18,887 nt of DNA from CAZVNZ01 sp964628515 (GCA_964628515.1 CAZVNZ010000040.1:1-18887); one strand, 5' to 3'. Positions 1 through 6,038 are shown, numbered from the stretch's first letter. Numbers and translations: made by a program. The notes: a model not told the origin generated them from the sequence alone.

Positions 1-54
1 ACCGTCCCACATACATATTGTGCCTCCGCATAGTTCGCATATTTTGTGTTTCAT
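1..54 (-). CDS. N-terminus of small CxxC protein (partial)
   Basis: The first 18 codons are visible and read MKHKICELCGGTICMWDG before the window ends. The C6-x2-C9 pair suggests the first knuckle of a zinc ribbon or rubredoxin-like fold. An excellent ribosome site (AGGAGGT, complement of 61-67) lies 6 nt before the ATG and overlaps the stop codon of the upstream gene, so the two are probably co-translated. It belongs to the leftward gene string of the integrated element. The function is unknown and the length cannot be judged. Confidence 0.6.
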   Translation of the reverse strand, partial: MKHKICELCGGTICMWDG

Positions 55-65
55 TATTGTACCTC

Positions 66-485
66 CTATGAAAATATTAACTTATAATATATGGAATTAA
101 CCCCTGTTGGTTTAAACTCAATAACTGTGGCAAAATACCCTTTATCTTGGTAAACTTTCGGTACTTCCTTACAAGCACATGCGTTTCCATAACTTACACT
201 CTTTATCTCGTCACCGGTTTTGTATGAACTTGCTATACGTTCGGCTATTGCACCTGATTTTGTTAGGTATACCTTATAACTGCTGATTTTTTCAGTTTCA
301 GTCTTAATCCCTTTATATAGCGCCTCTATCCCAGGTACACCGTATTTCTTATAATACTCGGCTATTTCTTCCTTACCGTTTACATTTGAAAACATTGCGC
401 ATTCCATATATACCGTCTCTATTTTTTCGTACAGAGCATTTGACACAGAGCTATCTGATATAGCTTCAAATTCACTTTTTAACAT
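66..485 (-). CDS. Hypothetical protein of the integrated element (139 aa)
   Basis: I do not recognise the family. The protein is acidic and soluble, with no membrane segment or signal peptide. It carries a Cys-Ala-Cys pair (ACACK) in its C-terminal half. An upstream ATG at 500 would give 144 residues, but the GGAGG that would serve translation lies downstream of that ATG and 8 nt before the ATG at 485, so 485 (MLKSEFEA) is chosen. The ribosome site is embedded in the last codons of the 35-residue ORF just upstream, which implies translational coupling. The stop codon overlaps the ribosome site of the next gene. Its place among excisionase-like and ribbon-helix-helix genes suggests an accessory early gene of a prophage or integrative element; this is inference from position only. 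Confidence 0.7.
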   Translation of the reverse strand: MLKSEFEAISDSSVSNALYEKIETVYMECAMFSNVNGKEEIAEYYKKYGVPGIEALYKGIKTETEKISSYKVYLTKSGAIAERIASSYKTGDEIKSVSYGNACACKEVPKVYQDKGYFATVIEFKPTGVNSIYYKLIFS

Positions 486-490
486 TTCCT

Positions 491-598
491 CTACCTCCAT
501 AACCGTCTGAATTTTTTATACACAAACTCCCATATCCGTCTTGCCGGTAGCTCGTTTGCGTAGGATAATGCCTCTTTGTTCGTTGCCCATGGTCTCAT
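491..598 (-). CDS. Small basic, Trp-rich ORF (35 aa), coupled to downstream gene
   Basis: The ORF opens with ATG at 598 and reads MRPWATNKEALSYANELPAR then RIWEFVYKKFRRLWR. AAAGGAGGG (complement 608-616) precedes the ATG by about 10 nt. The C-terminal half is strongly basic and aromatic with alternating hydrophobic positions, as in an amphipathic helix. Its stop codon sits between the GGAGG used by the next gene and that gene's ATG at 485, so the two ORFs appear translationally coupled. No family is recognised. It could be a small regulatory or membrane-associated peptide, or mainly a translated leader. Support comes from the ribosome site and gene spacing, not homology. Confidence 0.5.
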   Translation of the reverse strand: MRPWATNKEALSYANELPARRIWEFVYKKFRRLWR

Positions 599-614
599 TT
601 GGGGTGTCCCTCCT

Positions 615-800
615 TTAGTAGTATTTATAATTTCGTTCGTGCTCCCTTTGCCGCCACTTCAAGAAAGCATCTATATCTACATACCATTGTCCACGTATTT
701 TATATGCAGGAAATTCTTTGGTATGTATCAACTCTTGTGCGGTTGAATTTTTAAATCCAAACTCTCTCTTGAAGTCAGATAGCGATAATTGGTGTGGCAT
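615..800 (-). CDS. Excisionase-like helix-turn-helix protein (61 aa)
   Basis: This small winged-helix/HTH protein resembles the excisionase and HTH_17 group. The N-terminal part (LSLSDFKREFGFKNSTAQELIHT, about residues 6-28) fits an HTH in which the second helix reads a site. It is followed by an FPAYKIRGQWYVDIDAFLKW stretch, the usual wing of this group (strand, Gly-x-Trp turn, strand, helix). Family members bend DNA and direct the integrase to excision, or act as small transcription factors. An AAGGAG (complement of 812-817) lies about 11 nt before the ATG. It follows a ribbon-helix-helix gene by 6 nt and precedes the 35-residue ORF by 16 nt, so the genes form one leftward operon. With a tyrosine integrase in the same element, an excisionase role is plausible but unproven. 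Confidence 0.7.
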   Translation of the reverse strand: MPHQLSLSDFKREFGFKNSTAQELIHTKEFPAYKIRGQWYVDIDAFLKWRQREHERNYKYY

Positions 801-806
801 CTATTC

Positions 807-947
807 TCACACTCCTTTATCTTGTTTATTTAGCCAATCCCATAGTATTTGTCTTATTAATCCGTTTAAGGTTTGCCCTCGTGATTTAGCAAAACTCCTT
901 AAATCACTTCTAAAATCCTCAGGTATATTAATCAAAAACCTTATCAT
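807..947 (-). CDS. Ribbon-helix-helix (CopG/Arc-like) protein, 46 aa
   Basis: The ORF begins MIRFLINIPEDFRSDLRSFA and continues KSRGQTLNGLIRQILWDWLN. This has the ribbon-helix-helix layout: a short strand (IRFLINIP), helix A (EDFRSDLRSFAKSRG), then helix B (TLNGLIRQILWDWL). Such proteins bind tandem short operators as dimers through the paired strands. GGAGGTGA (complement 953-960) sits 5 nt before the ATG, a near-ideal ribosome site. It is the first gene of the leftward operon that continues into the excisionase-like gene. Repeats of ATCTAAAATTATCTT and TTTAGATAT lie just upstream and are candidate operators. Below 60 residues it is easily missed, but the ribosome site and fold pattern are convincing. 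Confidence 0.75.
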   Translation of the reverse strand: MIRFLINIPEDFRSDLRSFAKSRGQTLNGLIRQILWDWLNKQDKGV

Positions 948-952
948 TATAC

Positions 953-960
953 TCACCTCC
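953..960 (-). promoter_or_regulatory. Strong ribosome binding site for the 46-aa RHH gene
   Basis: On the minus strand this reads GGAGGTGA, 5 nt before the ATG at 947. It is the main evidence that the short ORF is translated. Confidence 0.7.
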
Positions 961-1099
961 ATTAGATATCTAAAATTATCTTAATTACATCTTATTACTT
1001 ATTTAATTATTTGTCAATATCATTTAGATATATTTTTACATCTAAAATTATCTTTGCTTTTTTTATATCATTGAGATACTATTTAGATATAAATATTAT
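961..1099. promoter_or_regulatory. Divergent promoter/operator region between two RHH genes
   Basis: On the minus strand, TTGACA (1017..1012) and TAAGAT (994..989) are separated by 17 nt, a good sigma-A promoter for the leftward operon. On the plus strand, TTGCTT (1054-1059) and TACTAT (1077-1082), also 17 nt apart, are a weaker promoter for the gene at 1112. Repeats overlie both: ATCTAAAATTATCTT occurs exactly at 968-982 and 1040-1054, TTTAGATAT at 1023-1031 and 1082-1090, and the palindrome TTAGATATCTAA at 962-973. Short TAGATA boxes in tandem suit ribbon-helix-helix dimers. The promoters and repeats are visible; which protein binds is inferred. Confidence 0.6.
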
Positions 1100-1111
1100 C
1101 GGAGGCGTACA

Positions 1112-1291
1112 ATGACTAAACAACAAAACCCTTATCCATTACGCATAGATGCTGTATTAGCATCAAAAATTAAAACTTTAGCTAAGCTTAATGACCGCTC
1201 ATATAAAGGACAAATCGAGAATATACTCAAAAAGTATGTTGCTGAATATGAGCAAACACACGGTGAAATCACAATCGACCCTGACGCATAA
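1112..1291 (+). CDS. Arc-family ribbon-helix-helix DNA-binding protein (59 aa)
   Basis: The protein has an Arc-like pattern: the strand NPYPLRID (about residues 6-13), helix A from AVLASKIKTLAKLN, and helix B from SYKGQIENILKKYVAEYEQ. Arc-type proteins repress by binding paired half-sites as a dimer of dimers. GGAGG (1101-1105) lies 6 nt before the ATG. It is transcribed away from the 46-residue RHH gene across a shared operator region with TAGATA repeats, and is a candidate repressor of both promoters. Its last 23 bases overlap the end of a third RHH gene on the opposite strand. In phages such proteins often tune the lysis-lysogeny switch; that role is inferred here. Confidence 0.8.
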   Translation: MTKQQNPYPLRIDAVLASKIKTLAKLNDRSYKGQIENILKKYVAEYEQTHGEITIDPDA

Positions 1292-1430
1292 TTTGCCAAC
1301 CGGCATTTATCAAAATCATCAATAATCCGTTAAAACTATCTCCCCTTTTTACTGCCACTTCCTCTATCTGCTTTTTCAACTCCGCAGGCAACCTAATTGT
1401 CGTCTGCTCTTTTTCCGTTAAATTTTTCAT
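1269..1430 (-). CDS. Ribbon-helix-helix protein (53 aa), convergent with Arc-like gene
   Basis: The ORF reads MKNLTEKEQTTIRLPAELKK and goes on QIEEVAVKRGDSFNGLLMIL. The strand TTIRLP, helix A (AELKKQIEEVAVKRG) and helix B (SFNGLLMILINAG) match ribbon-helix-helix proteins of the CopG/TraY/Arc type. AAAGGAG (complement of 1442-1448) stands about 11 nt before the ATG, which is rather long spacing. It lies downstream of the DUF739 gene on the same strand and is probably co-transcribed with it. Its 3' end overlaps the opposing Arc-like gene by 23 bp, so the two transcripts converge. The DNA target is unknown. Confidence 0.7.
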   Translation of the reverse strand: MKNLTEKEQTTIRLPAELKKQIEEVAVKRGDSFNGLLMILINAGWQIMRQGRL

Positions 1431-1487
1431 CTTGTCTTATGCTCCTTTTACACTGTTGGTTTTTTGGGGCTACTTCGTTCAACAATT

Positions 1488-1715
1488 CTAAACTCTATGC
1501 GTAAAAAAAAACTCTTTAATTTTGCTTGAATCAATACCAAGATTAGCAACCGTTATGCCTATTTCTTCTTGCGTAAATTGTGCATTATTATTCATTCTTT
1601 CACTAACAGATGTTTCAGAAATGCCCAATATATAAGCAAAATTCTTATATGTGTAACCTTTTTCACGCAACTTGCCTTTTAATTTTGAATAATCATAATC
1701 GTACCTACCATTCAT
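1488..1715 (-). CDS. DUF739-family phage Cro-like HTH protein (75 aa)
   Basis: The YDYSKLKGKLREKGYTYKN segment, followed by FAYILGISETSVSERMNN and FTQEEI, is the signature of DUF739, a small HTH family of Firmicute prophages found next to the CI-type repressor. The recognition helix is about residues 32-42 (SETSVSERMNN). It sits divergently opposite the LexA-like repressor, the place Cro occupies in lambdoid switches. A promoter with TTGACA, 17-nt spacing and TATCAT drives it, and an inverted repeat GTTTAG-N5-CTAAAC covers its transcription start. AGGTGG (complement 1722-1727) lies 6 nt before the ATG. A Cro-like role follows from family and position. Confidence 0.8.
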   Translation of the reverse strand: MNGRYDYDYSKLKGKLREKGYTYKNFAYILGISETSVSERMNNNAQFTQEEIGITVANLGIDSSKIKEFFFTHRV

Positions 1716-1734
1716 ATACTTCCACCTCGCTCGT

Positions 1735-1862
1735 GTTTAGTTTATCTAAACTTATGATACAATAATAGCTCGTTTGTGTCAATAACTATTTTTAGTTTTT
1801 CTAAACAATCTTTAAATTATTCTAAAAAATGTATTGATATTTCTAAACTTTTATTGTATTAT
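1735..1862. promoter_or_regulatory. Lysogeny switch: divergent promoters and CTAAAC operators
   Basis: The leftward promoter is TTGACA (1782..1777), 17 nt, TATCAT (1759..1754). The rightward promoter is TTGATA (1834-1839), 17 nt, TATTAT (1857-1862). Operators: a perfect GTTTAG-N5-CTAAAC at 1735-1751 over the leftward start site, TTTAG-N5-CTAAA at 1791-1805, and single CTAAA(C) half-sites at 1822 and 1843. The last three half-sites begin exactly 21 bp apart. The repressor probably binds these and regulates itself. The sequences are seen directly; binding is inferred. Confidence 0.7.
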
Positions 1863-1883
1863 TGTTTTAAGAGGTATCAAATA

Positions 1884-2534
1884 ATGAGTGAATTTTCAAA
1901 AAGGCTATGCTTTCTTTTAGATAAAGCGAATATGCGTCCTTCAGATTTATCCGAAAAAACAGGTATAGGCAAATCTGCAATCAGTCAATATATGAGTGGT
2001 TCTTTTAAGCCCAAACAAGTGAGAACCGAACAAATCGCTAATGCTTTAGGTGTATCAGTAGCATATCTTATGGGTATCGATGACAGAATCACCGATAATT
2101 CTGAGGAAAGTATGCTTGAATCTCCTTGTTATGAATATCAAATTATCGGAACTGTTGCCGCCGGGTTTGGATGCGAGGCAATCGAAGAATATACGGGCGA
2201 TTGCGAACAAATACCGGCAGAGTGGCTACGGGGATACAATAAAGAAGATTTTTTTGTATTAAAAGTTAGAGGCGATAGTATGTATCCACAATTTATTGAT
2301 GGCGATCGTGTTCTTGTTTTTCGCACAGAATCAGTCTATAGTGGTACTATTGCGGTTATATTGTATGATAATGATCAAGCGACATTAAAAAAGGTCAAAT
2401 ATAAAAATGGAGAGGATTGGCTCGAGTTAATACCCATAAACCCTGAATACACAACTAAAAGAATAGAAGGTGAAGAACTCGAGCAATGTCGAATTTTGGG
2501 CGAGGTCAAAAGGTTAATAAGGTTAATTAAATAA
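1884..2534 (+). CDS. LexA/CI-type repressor with S24 autoprotease domain (216 aa)
   Basis: This is a two-domain phage-type repressor. Residues about 1-66 are an HTH_3 (Cro/CI) domain, with NMRPSDLSEKTGIGKSAIS as the helix-turn-helix. Residues about 85-216 are a peptidase S24 domain: cleavage site Ala93-Gly94 in GTVAAGFG, nucleophile Ser132 in RGDSMYP, general base Lys169 in ATLKK. RecA filaments in the SOS response would trigger self-cleavage and induction. An open frame extends 36 codons further upstream to 1776, but that part covers the promoter and operators. AAGAGG (1869-1874) lies 9 nt before the ATG at 1884, so 1884 is chosen. It is followed by the zinc-ribbon membrane protein and the integrase in one probable lysogeny operon. 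Confidence 0.9.
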   Translation: MSEFSKRLCFLLDKANMRPSDLSEKTGIGKSAISQYMSGSFKPKQVRTEQIANALGVSVAYLMGIDDRITDNSEESMLESPCYEYQIIGTVAAGFGCEAIEEYTGDCEQIPAEWLRGYNKEDFFVLKVRGDSMYPQFIDGDRVLVFRTESVYSGTIAVILYDNDQATLKKVKYKNGEDWLELIPINPEYTTKRIEGEELEQCRILGEVKRLIRLIK

Positions 2535-2579
2535 TACTACGGTTTGGGGGTAATTTTATTTTTTTGAGGAGTATGTATT

Positions 2580-3074
2580 ATGTCTAAATGTAAAAGCTGT
2601 GGCAAAAAGAGCTTATTTTTAAAAACAAATGTGCACGGTTTGTGTAATCACTGTGCAGATCAAAAAAATCGGCAACATATTACTAAATTGATAAAGTATG
2701 CAAAAAACCCAAACCAACCCAAACTAACACTTGATGAAATAGAGGAACTGCAAAATTCCCAAATTTTTATAGAAGGAGCAGAACAAAAAACCTCTAAATT
2801 AGATCCTTTATTAAACATTACATTTGGCATTACAGTACTACTTGGCGCAGGTGGAGTATTTTTTTTTACAAATTGGGTATTTACAAAAATTATTCCAAAT
2901 TTTACACTTGGTTTTACCGTAGGTATTATTATAGCAATTATACTAATTAGTTGCGTAATCGGCTTTATTGAACGTTCCAAAGAAAAAAGAATTAATCCAC
3001 TATTAAATGAAATTGCAGAATTAGAAGAAATAGTAAATACTTACTACTCTAAATACGGAGCATTAAGTGATTAA
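2580..3074 (+). CDS. Zinc-ribbon protein with two membrane segments (164 aa)
   Basis: The N-terminus has C4-x2-C7 and C22-x2-C25, a zinc-ribbon-like fold. Residues about 30-70 are charged and polar. Two hydrophobic helices follow (about 77-101 and 108-130), then a charged helical tail (EKRINPLLNEIAELEEIV). It is probably an inner-membrane protein with the ribbon and tail in the cytoplasm. GAGGAG (2566-2571) lies 8 nt before the ATG. It starts 45 nt after the repressor stop, in the slot where lysogeny modules often carry accessory genes such as superinfection exclusion or metalloprotease genes. No protease motif (HExxH) is present. The function is not known; the position suggests expression in the lysogen. 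Confidence 0.75.
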   Translation: MSKCKSCGKKSLFLKTNVHGLCNHCADQKNRQHITKLIKYAKNPNQPKLTLDEIEELQNSQIFIEGAEQKTSKLDPLLNITFGITVLLGAGGVFFFTNWVFTKIIPNFTLGFTVGIIIAIILISCVIGFIERSKEKRINPLLNEIAELEEIVNTYYSKYGALSD

Positions 3075-3151
3075 CACAATTATTTCAGATGAAATCGAAA
3101 AATCAAGAAACTTTAATATCTGTACATAAATATATTTTAAGGAAAAAATTT

Positions 3152-4273
3152 ATGCCAAAATACAAAAAACGTTCTGATGGGCGCTATCTAAGACAATTCT
3201 TAATTGGATATTCTGATAACGGAAAACCTAAATACAAAAATATTTTTGGTAGAACTATTACGGAACTCGAGCAAAAATGCACCGATTATTTGGCGCTAAA
3301 AAACAAAGGTGTAATTATTGATGATGCCAATTTAACTTTTGGAAAATGGGCGCAAACTTGGTTGGAGACATACAAATGTAACGTTAAACCTTCTACTAAA
3401 GCGATGTATAAATATGTTATCTCCAAGCACTTTACAGAAATCGAGAATATTCGTTTGATGAATTTAAAAGCCACTCATATACAGAATTTACTCAATTCGC
3501 TTTCTCCTCGTACACAACAAAAAGTGCTGATAACCATAAAACAAATACTAAATCAAGCTATTGAAAATGATTATATCTACAAAAATGTAGCAAAAAACAT
3601 CAAGACTTCAGCGCATAAGGCGATTATGAAGCGCTCATTATCAGATACTGAAATAGCTGAAATTCTTGCATTGCAATTACCGTTAATGACGAGAACATTT
3701 TTAGCAATTATATTATACTGCGGTTTAAGGCGTGGTGAAACGTGGGCACTTACAAAAAACAATATAGATCTAAAAAATAAAATCATCACAGTAAATAAAT
3801 CTGTTACCTTGTTACCAAAACTATCTGTTACCACACCTAAAACAAAGGCGTCTACTCGGCAAATCGGTATTCCCGAACCACTGTACGATATACTGGTTGA
3901 ATACCTACCAAAATGCCAATTACTATTATTTCATGATAAAAACAATGAACTAATTAGCGATTATTCACTTCGTAAAATGTGGAGCGAGTTTTTATCTGAG
4001 TATAACCGTTCAAAAGGTGGAACGCCCATTATTAGTGCGATTCCAAGAGATATTACCCCACATATTTTTAGACACACATACGCAACTATGCTTTATCATG
4101 CCGGTGTAGATATTAAAACCGCTCAATATTTATTAGGGCATTCGACATTAGAGATGACATTAAAAATATATACCCATTTAGAAGATAAAGACAAACTTGT
4201 TGCAATAGAAAAGCTGAATGCTTTTTTAGATAAAACTAACACCGATTCACATAAAAATATTACTAACGCTTAA
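3152..4273 (+). CDS. Tyrosine recombinase (phage/ICE integrase, 373 aa)
   Basis: The layout is an N-terminal arm-binding domain (about residues 1-50), a SAM-like core-binding domain (about 60-150) and a catalytic domain. All catalytic residues are visible: R193 (CGLRRGE), K230 (TPKTK), H304 and R307 (PHIFRHTYAT), H330 (LLGHST) and nucleophile Y340 (IYTHLE). The frame is open to an ATG at 3089, but AAGGA at 3139-3143 stands 8 nt before the ATG at 3152, and the arm domain begins naturally at MPKYKKRSDG, so the shorter form is used. The gene reads toward the 3' end of tRNA-Leu 141 bp away, the usual layout of elements inserted in tRNA genes. It should recombine attP with a core in that tRNA's 3' end. 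Confidence 0.93.
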   Translation: MPKYKKRSDGRYLRQFLIGYSDNGKPKYKNIFGRTITELEQKCTDYLALKNKGVIIDDANLTFGKWAQTWLETYKCNVKPSTKAMYKYVISKHFTEIENIRLMNLKATHIQNLLNSLSPRTQQKVLITIKQILNQAIENDYIYKNVAKNIKTSAHKAIMKRSLSDTEIAEILALQLPLMTRTFLAIILYCGLRRGETWALTKNNIDLKNKIITVNKSVTLLPKLSVTTPKTKASTRQIGIPEPLYDILVEYLPKCQLLLFHDKNNELISDYSLRKMWSEFLSEYNRSKGGTPIISAIPRDITPHIFRHTYATMLYHAGVDIKTAQYLLGHSTLEMTLKIYTHLEDKDKLVAIEKLNAFLDKTNTDSHKNITNA

Positions 4274-4294
4274 CACTTAATCAATGCACACTTG

Positions 4295-4316
4295 TTTGAA
4301 TAGCATTGTATTCAAA
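4295..4316. repeat. Perfect 8-bp inverted repeat after the integrase
   Basis: TTTGAATA and TATTCAAA are separated by GCATTG. A T-run does not follow directly, so it is a poor terminator. It lies between the integrase stop and the tRNA and may be part of the attachment-site architecture or an mRNA 3' stem. Confidence 0.5.
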
Positions 4317-4323
4317 TATTTGT

Positions 4324-4345
4324 ATGTCAGTCAGATATCAGTCAG
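4324..4345 (+). repeat. Tandem 11-bp repeats, candidate integrase arm sites
   Basis: ATGTCAGTCAG (4324-4334) is followed at once by ATATCAGTCAG (4335-4345), differing at one base, so two TCAGTCAG copies sit one helical turn apart. Paired direct repeats near the attachment core are typical of arm-type sites bound by the N-terminal domain of tyrosine integrases. The repeats are seen; the role is inferred. Confidence 0.5.
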
Positions 4346-4385
4346 CTAATAATCAATAAACGATAGTGGACTAAAACAGTAAAAT

Positions 4386-4414
4386 AAAAAAACCGCATAT
4401 ACATACGGTTTTTT
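4386..4414. terminator. Bidirectional terminator between integrase and tRNA-Leu
   Basis: AACCG (4391-4395) pairs with CGGTT (4406-4410) around a loop that can add two further pairs. A-runs on the left and T-runs on the right give U-tracts on both strands. It can end the integrase transcript (+) and the tRNA transcript (-). Confidence 0.7.
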
Positions 4415-4503
4415 TGGTGCCGAAGACCGGAATCGAACCGGTACGATCTTTAACAATCGCAGGATTTTAAGTCCTGTGCGTCTGCCAGTTCCGCCACTTC
4501 GGC
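4415..4503 (-). tRNA. tRNA-Leu (UAA anticodon), probable attachment site
   Basis: The complement folds as a class II tRNA. The acceptor is GCCGAAG/CTTCGGC with A discriminator and encoded CCA (4417..4415). The D-arm starts GCGGAACTGG, and the anticodon arm is CAGGA-CTTAAAA-TCCTG with anticodon TAA. A long variable arm (CGAT...ATCG) is followed by the T-arm ACCGG-TTCGATT-CCGGT. The extra arm and the UAA anticodon identify leucine. Its 3' end faces the integrase gene, so the 3' part is the likely integration core; a repeat of this segment is expected at the element's far end, outside the window. Confidence 0.96.
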
Positions 4504-4540
4504 ATAGCGATTATTTTTGCGGAATTTATCCACGCACAAT

Positions 4541-4569
4541 ATATTAACACATACACCGCTATATTTCAA
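4541..4569 (-). promoter_or_regulatory. Sigma-A promoter of tRNA-Leu
   Basis: On the minus strand TTGAAA (4569..4564) and TAATAT (4546..4541) are 17 nt apart, placing the start near 4534, about 30 nt before the tRNA. Confidence 0.65.
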
Positions 4570-4649
4570 TAGGCAAATTAAAAAAATTTAGTAAAATGCA
4601 CTAATATGTACCTCCCCACTAATTCTTGCCCGCAAAAAACAATACCCCC

Positions 4650-4678
4650 TTTTCACTCCGGAAATAAAATGCTATAAT
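4650..4678 (+). promoter_or_regulatory. Promoter of the LacI-family gene
   Basis: TATAAT (4673-4678) is preceded by TGC, an extended -10, and by TTTTCA (4650-4655) at 17-nt spacing. Between the tRNA promoter and this site (about 4570-4649) I see nothing coding. Confidence 0.65.
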
Positions 4679-4724
4679 TAACAAAACTCAAACGCTAATC
4701 ATCAAACAAGAAATTGGAGAAAAA

Positions 4725-5744
4725 ATGAAGGCTACTATCAAAGAAATTGCAAGGCTTGCCGAGGTATCTCGAGGAACGGTGGATAAAGTTATTCATAAAC
4801 GAGAAGGGGTAAGCGATGGGGTACGTGCAAAGGTGCAGGCAATAATAGATAAAGTGGAATACGAGCCAAACATTGTTGCAAAAACCTTGGCAAACCACAA
4901 AACCCCCGTGATAATCGGCGTTATTTTGCTTGAAGACAACGTTTTTTTTCGAGAGGTTAAAAAGGGCGTAGAAGCCGCCACCGCGGAATGTAAGGTGTAC
5001 GGAGTGCGTGTAATTTGCCATGTTTTAAGTAAAATGGAGGTAGCCCAGCAACATGCGGTTATTAAATCTTTTGAGGCGCAGGGTGTTTCCGCATTAGTGT
5101 TAGCACCGCTAAATCTGCCTAAAATAACCAAAGCGGTAAACGAGCTTGTAGCTAAAAATATCCCTGTAATAACAATAAATACAGACCTTCCAAACTCCAA
5201 ACGTGCTTGTTTTGTGGGGCAAGACCACATTGCAGGAGGCAAAACCGCCGCAGAGTTAATGGGCAAATTGCTTGCGCAAAAAGGCGAAGTAGCCGTTATG
5301 ACAAGCTCTCTTAAAGTTTTGGCGCATAAACAACGTGTTTTAGGTTTTTGTGATGAAATTAAAAGCGAGTATAAAAACGTTAGTATCGTAGAAATAGCGG
5401 AAAACTCGGACGAAGATGCGCTTTTGTATAGCAAATCCAAGGCGCTTTTAATAAAGCACCCAAATTTACGGGGCATATACCTAACAGGGGATAGTATTCT
5501 CGGATTAAAAAAAGCACTTACAGAGCTAAACAAAAAGATAAAGATTGTAACCTTTGATACCACCCCCGAAAAAATCAAGCTGATTAAAGAAAACATAATA
5601 GATTTTACCATAGACCAAAACCCCTTCGAGCAGGGTTACCGCCCTATAAAACTCCTTACCGAATGGCTTGTGCTAAAGCAAAAACCGGACGCAAAAAGCA
5701 TTAAAACCAAAATAGATATACGTGTTAAAGCCAATATAACTTGA
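4725..5744 (+). CDS. LacI-family transcriptional regulator (339 aa)
   Basis: Residues about 3-25 (ATIKEIARLAEVSRGTVDKVI) form the LacI helix-turn-helix and YEPNIVAKTLAN is the hinge helix. The rest is a periplasmic-binding-protein-like sensor domain. Sensor motifs INTDLPNSKR, FVGQD (163-167), LAHKQR, TFDTT (276-280) and IDQNPFEQG (296-304) are nearly copied in the binding protein encoded two genes downstream, so both probably bind the same ligand. GGAG (4716-4719) lies 5 nt before the ATG. The gene precedes a promoter with a 6-4-6 palindrome at 5977-5992, its likely operator. Most family members repress and release DNA when the sugar binds; the true ligand is unknown. Confidence 0.92.
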   Translation: MKATIKEIARLAEVSRGTVDKVIHKREGVSDGVRAKVQAIIDKVEYEPNIVAKTLANHKTPVIIGVILLEDNVFFREVKKGVEAATAECKVYGVRVICHVLSKMEVAQQHAVIKSFEAQGVSALVLAPLNLPKITKAVNELVAKNIPVITINTDLPNSKRACFVGQDHIAGGKTAAELMGKLLAQKGEVAVMTSSLKVLAHKQRVLGFCDEIKSEYKNVSIVEIAENSDEDALLYSKSKALLIKHPNLRGIYLTGDSILGLKKALTELNKKIKIVTFDTTPEKIKLIKENIIDFTIDQNPFEQGYRPIKLLTEWLVLKQKPDAKSIKTKIDIRVKANIT

Positions 5745-5759
5745 TATATACTACTTTTT

Positions 5760-5780
5760 AGGTGCTTATTACCTGTTTTT
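5760..5780 (+). terminator. Weak candidate terminator after the LacI gene
   Basis: AGGT (5760-5763) and ACCT (5771-5774) enclose a 7-nt loop, followed by G and five T. The stem is short, so read-through is likely. Confidence 0.35.
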
Positions 5781-5934
5781 ACACTTAAATATTTCTTTAT
5801 ATTACATTTTGTCAAAAGTTATGCAACTGCAAATGATAAAATGAAAATATAACTACATTTATGTCGTTCGCAAAGCAAACAATACATATTAATTTGCCTT
5901 AAAAATTATATTTTAATTTGCTATAAAAAACTTC

Positions 5935-5963
5935 TTGACATTACAAAATAAATGTAATAATAT
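5935..5963 (+). promoter_or_regulatory. Promoter of the transporter operon
   Basis: A consensus TTGACA (5935-5940), 17-nt spacer and TAATAT (5958-5963) put the start near 5970. This is the strongest promoter in the 432-bp gap between regulator and permease. Bases 5781-5934 hold only AT-rich sequence without other visible signals. Confidence 0.75.
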
Positions 5964-5976
5964 ATACATACAGTCA

Positions 5977-5992
5977 ACGTGCCCGTGCACGT
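5977..5992. promoter_or_regulatory. Palindromic operator, probable LacI-type binding site
   Basis: ACGTGC-CCGT-GCACGT is a 6-4-6 inverted repeat at about +7 to +22 of the predicted transcript, a classic repressor roadblock position. GC-rich bases stand out in AT-rich surroundings. Binding by the adjacent regulator is inferred. Confidence 0.65.
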
Positions 5993-6038
5993 AAAGGGAT
6001 TATTACAAATTATCATTATAAAAATAATATATAAATAG

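Noticed and set aside
718..984. 88-codon plus-strand frame
   Set aside because: It runs antisense to the excisionase-like and RHH genes and has no ribosome site; Ser/Leu/Ile-rich shadow.
1776..1883. 36-codon N-terminal extension of the repressor frame
   Set aside because: It covers both promoters and the operator half-sites, and has no ribosome site; the ATG at 1884 has AAGAGG at good spacing.
3089..3151. Longer integrase start at 3089
   Set aside because: No ribosome site precedes it, while AAGGA precedes the ATG at 3152, which also begins the known arm domain.
4793..5611. 272-codon minus-strand frame
   Set aside because: It is a long antisense shadow of the LacI gene, which has full domain support.
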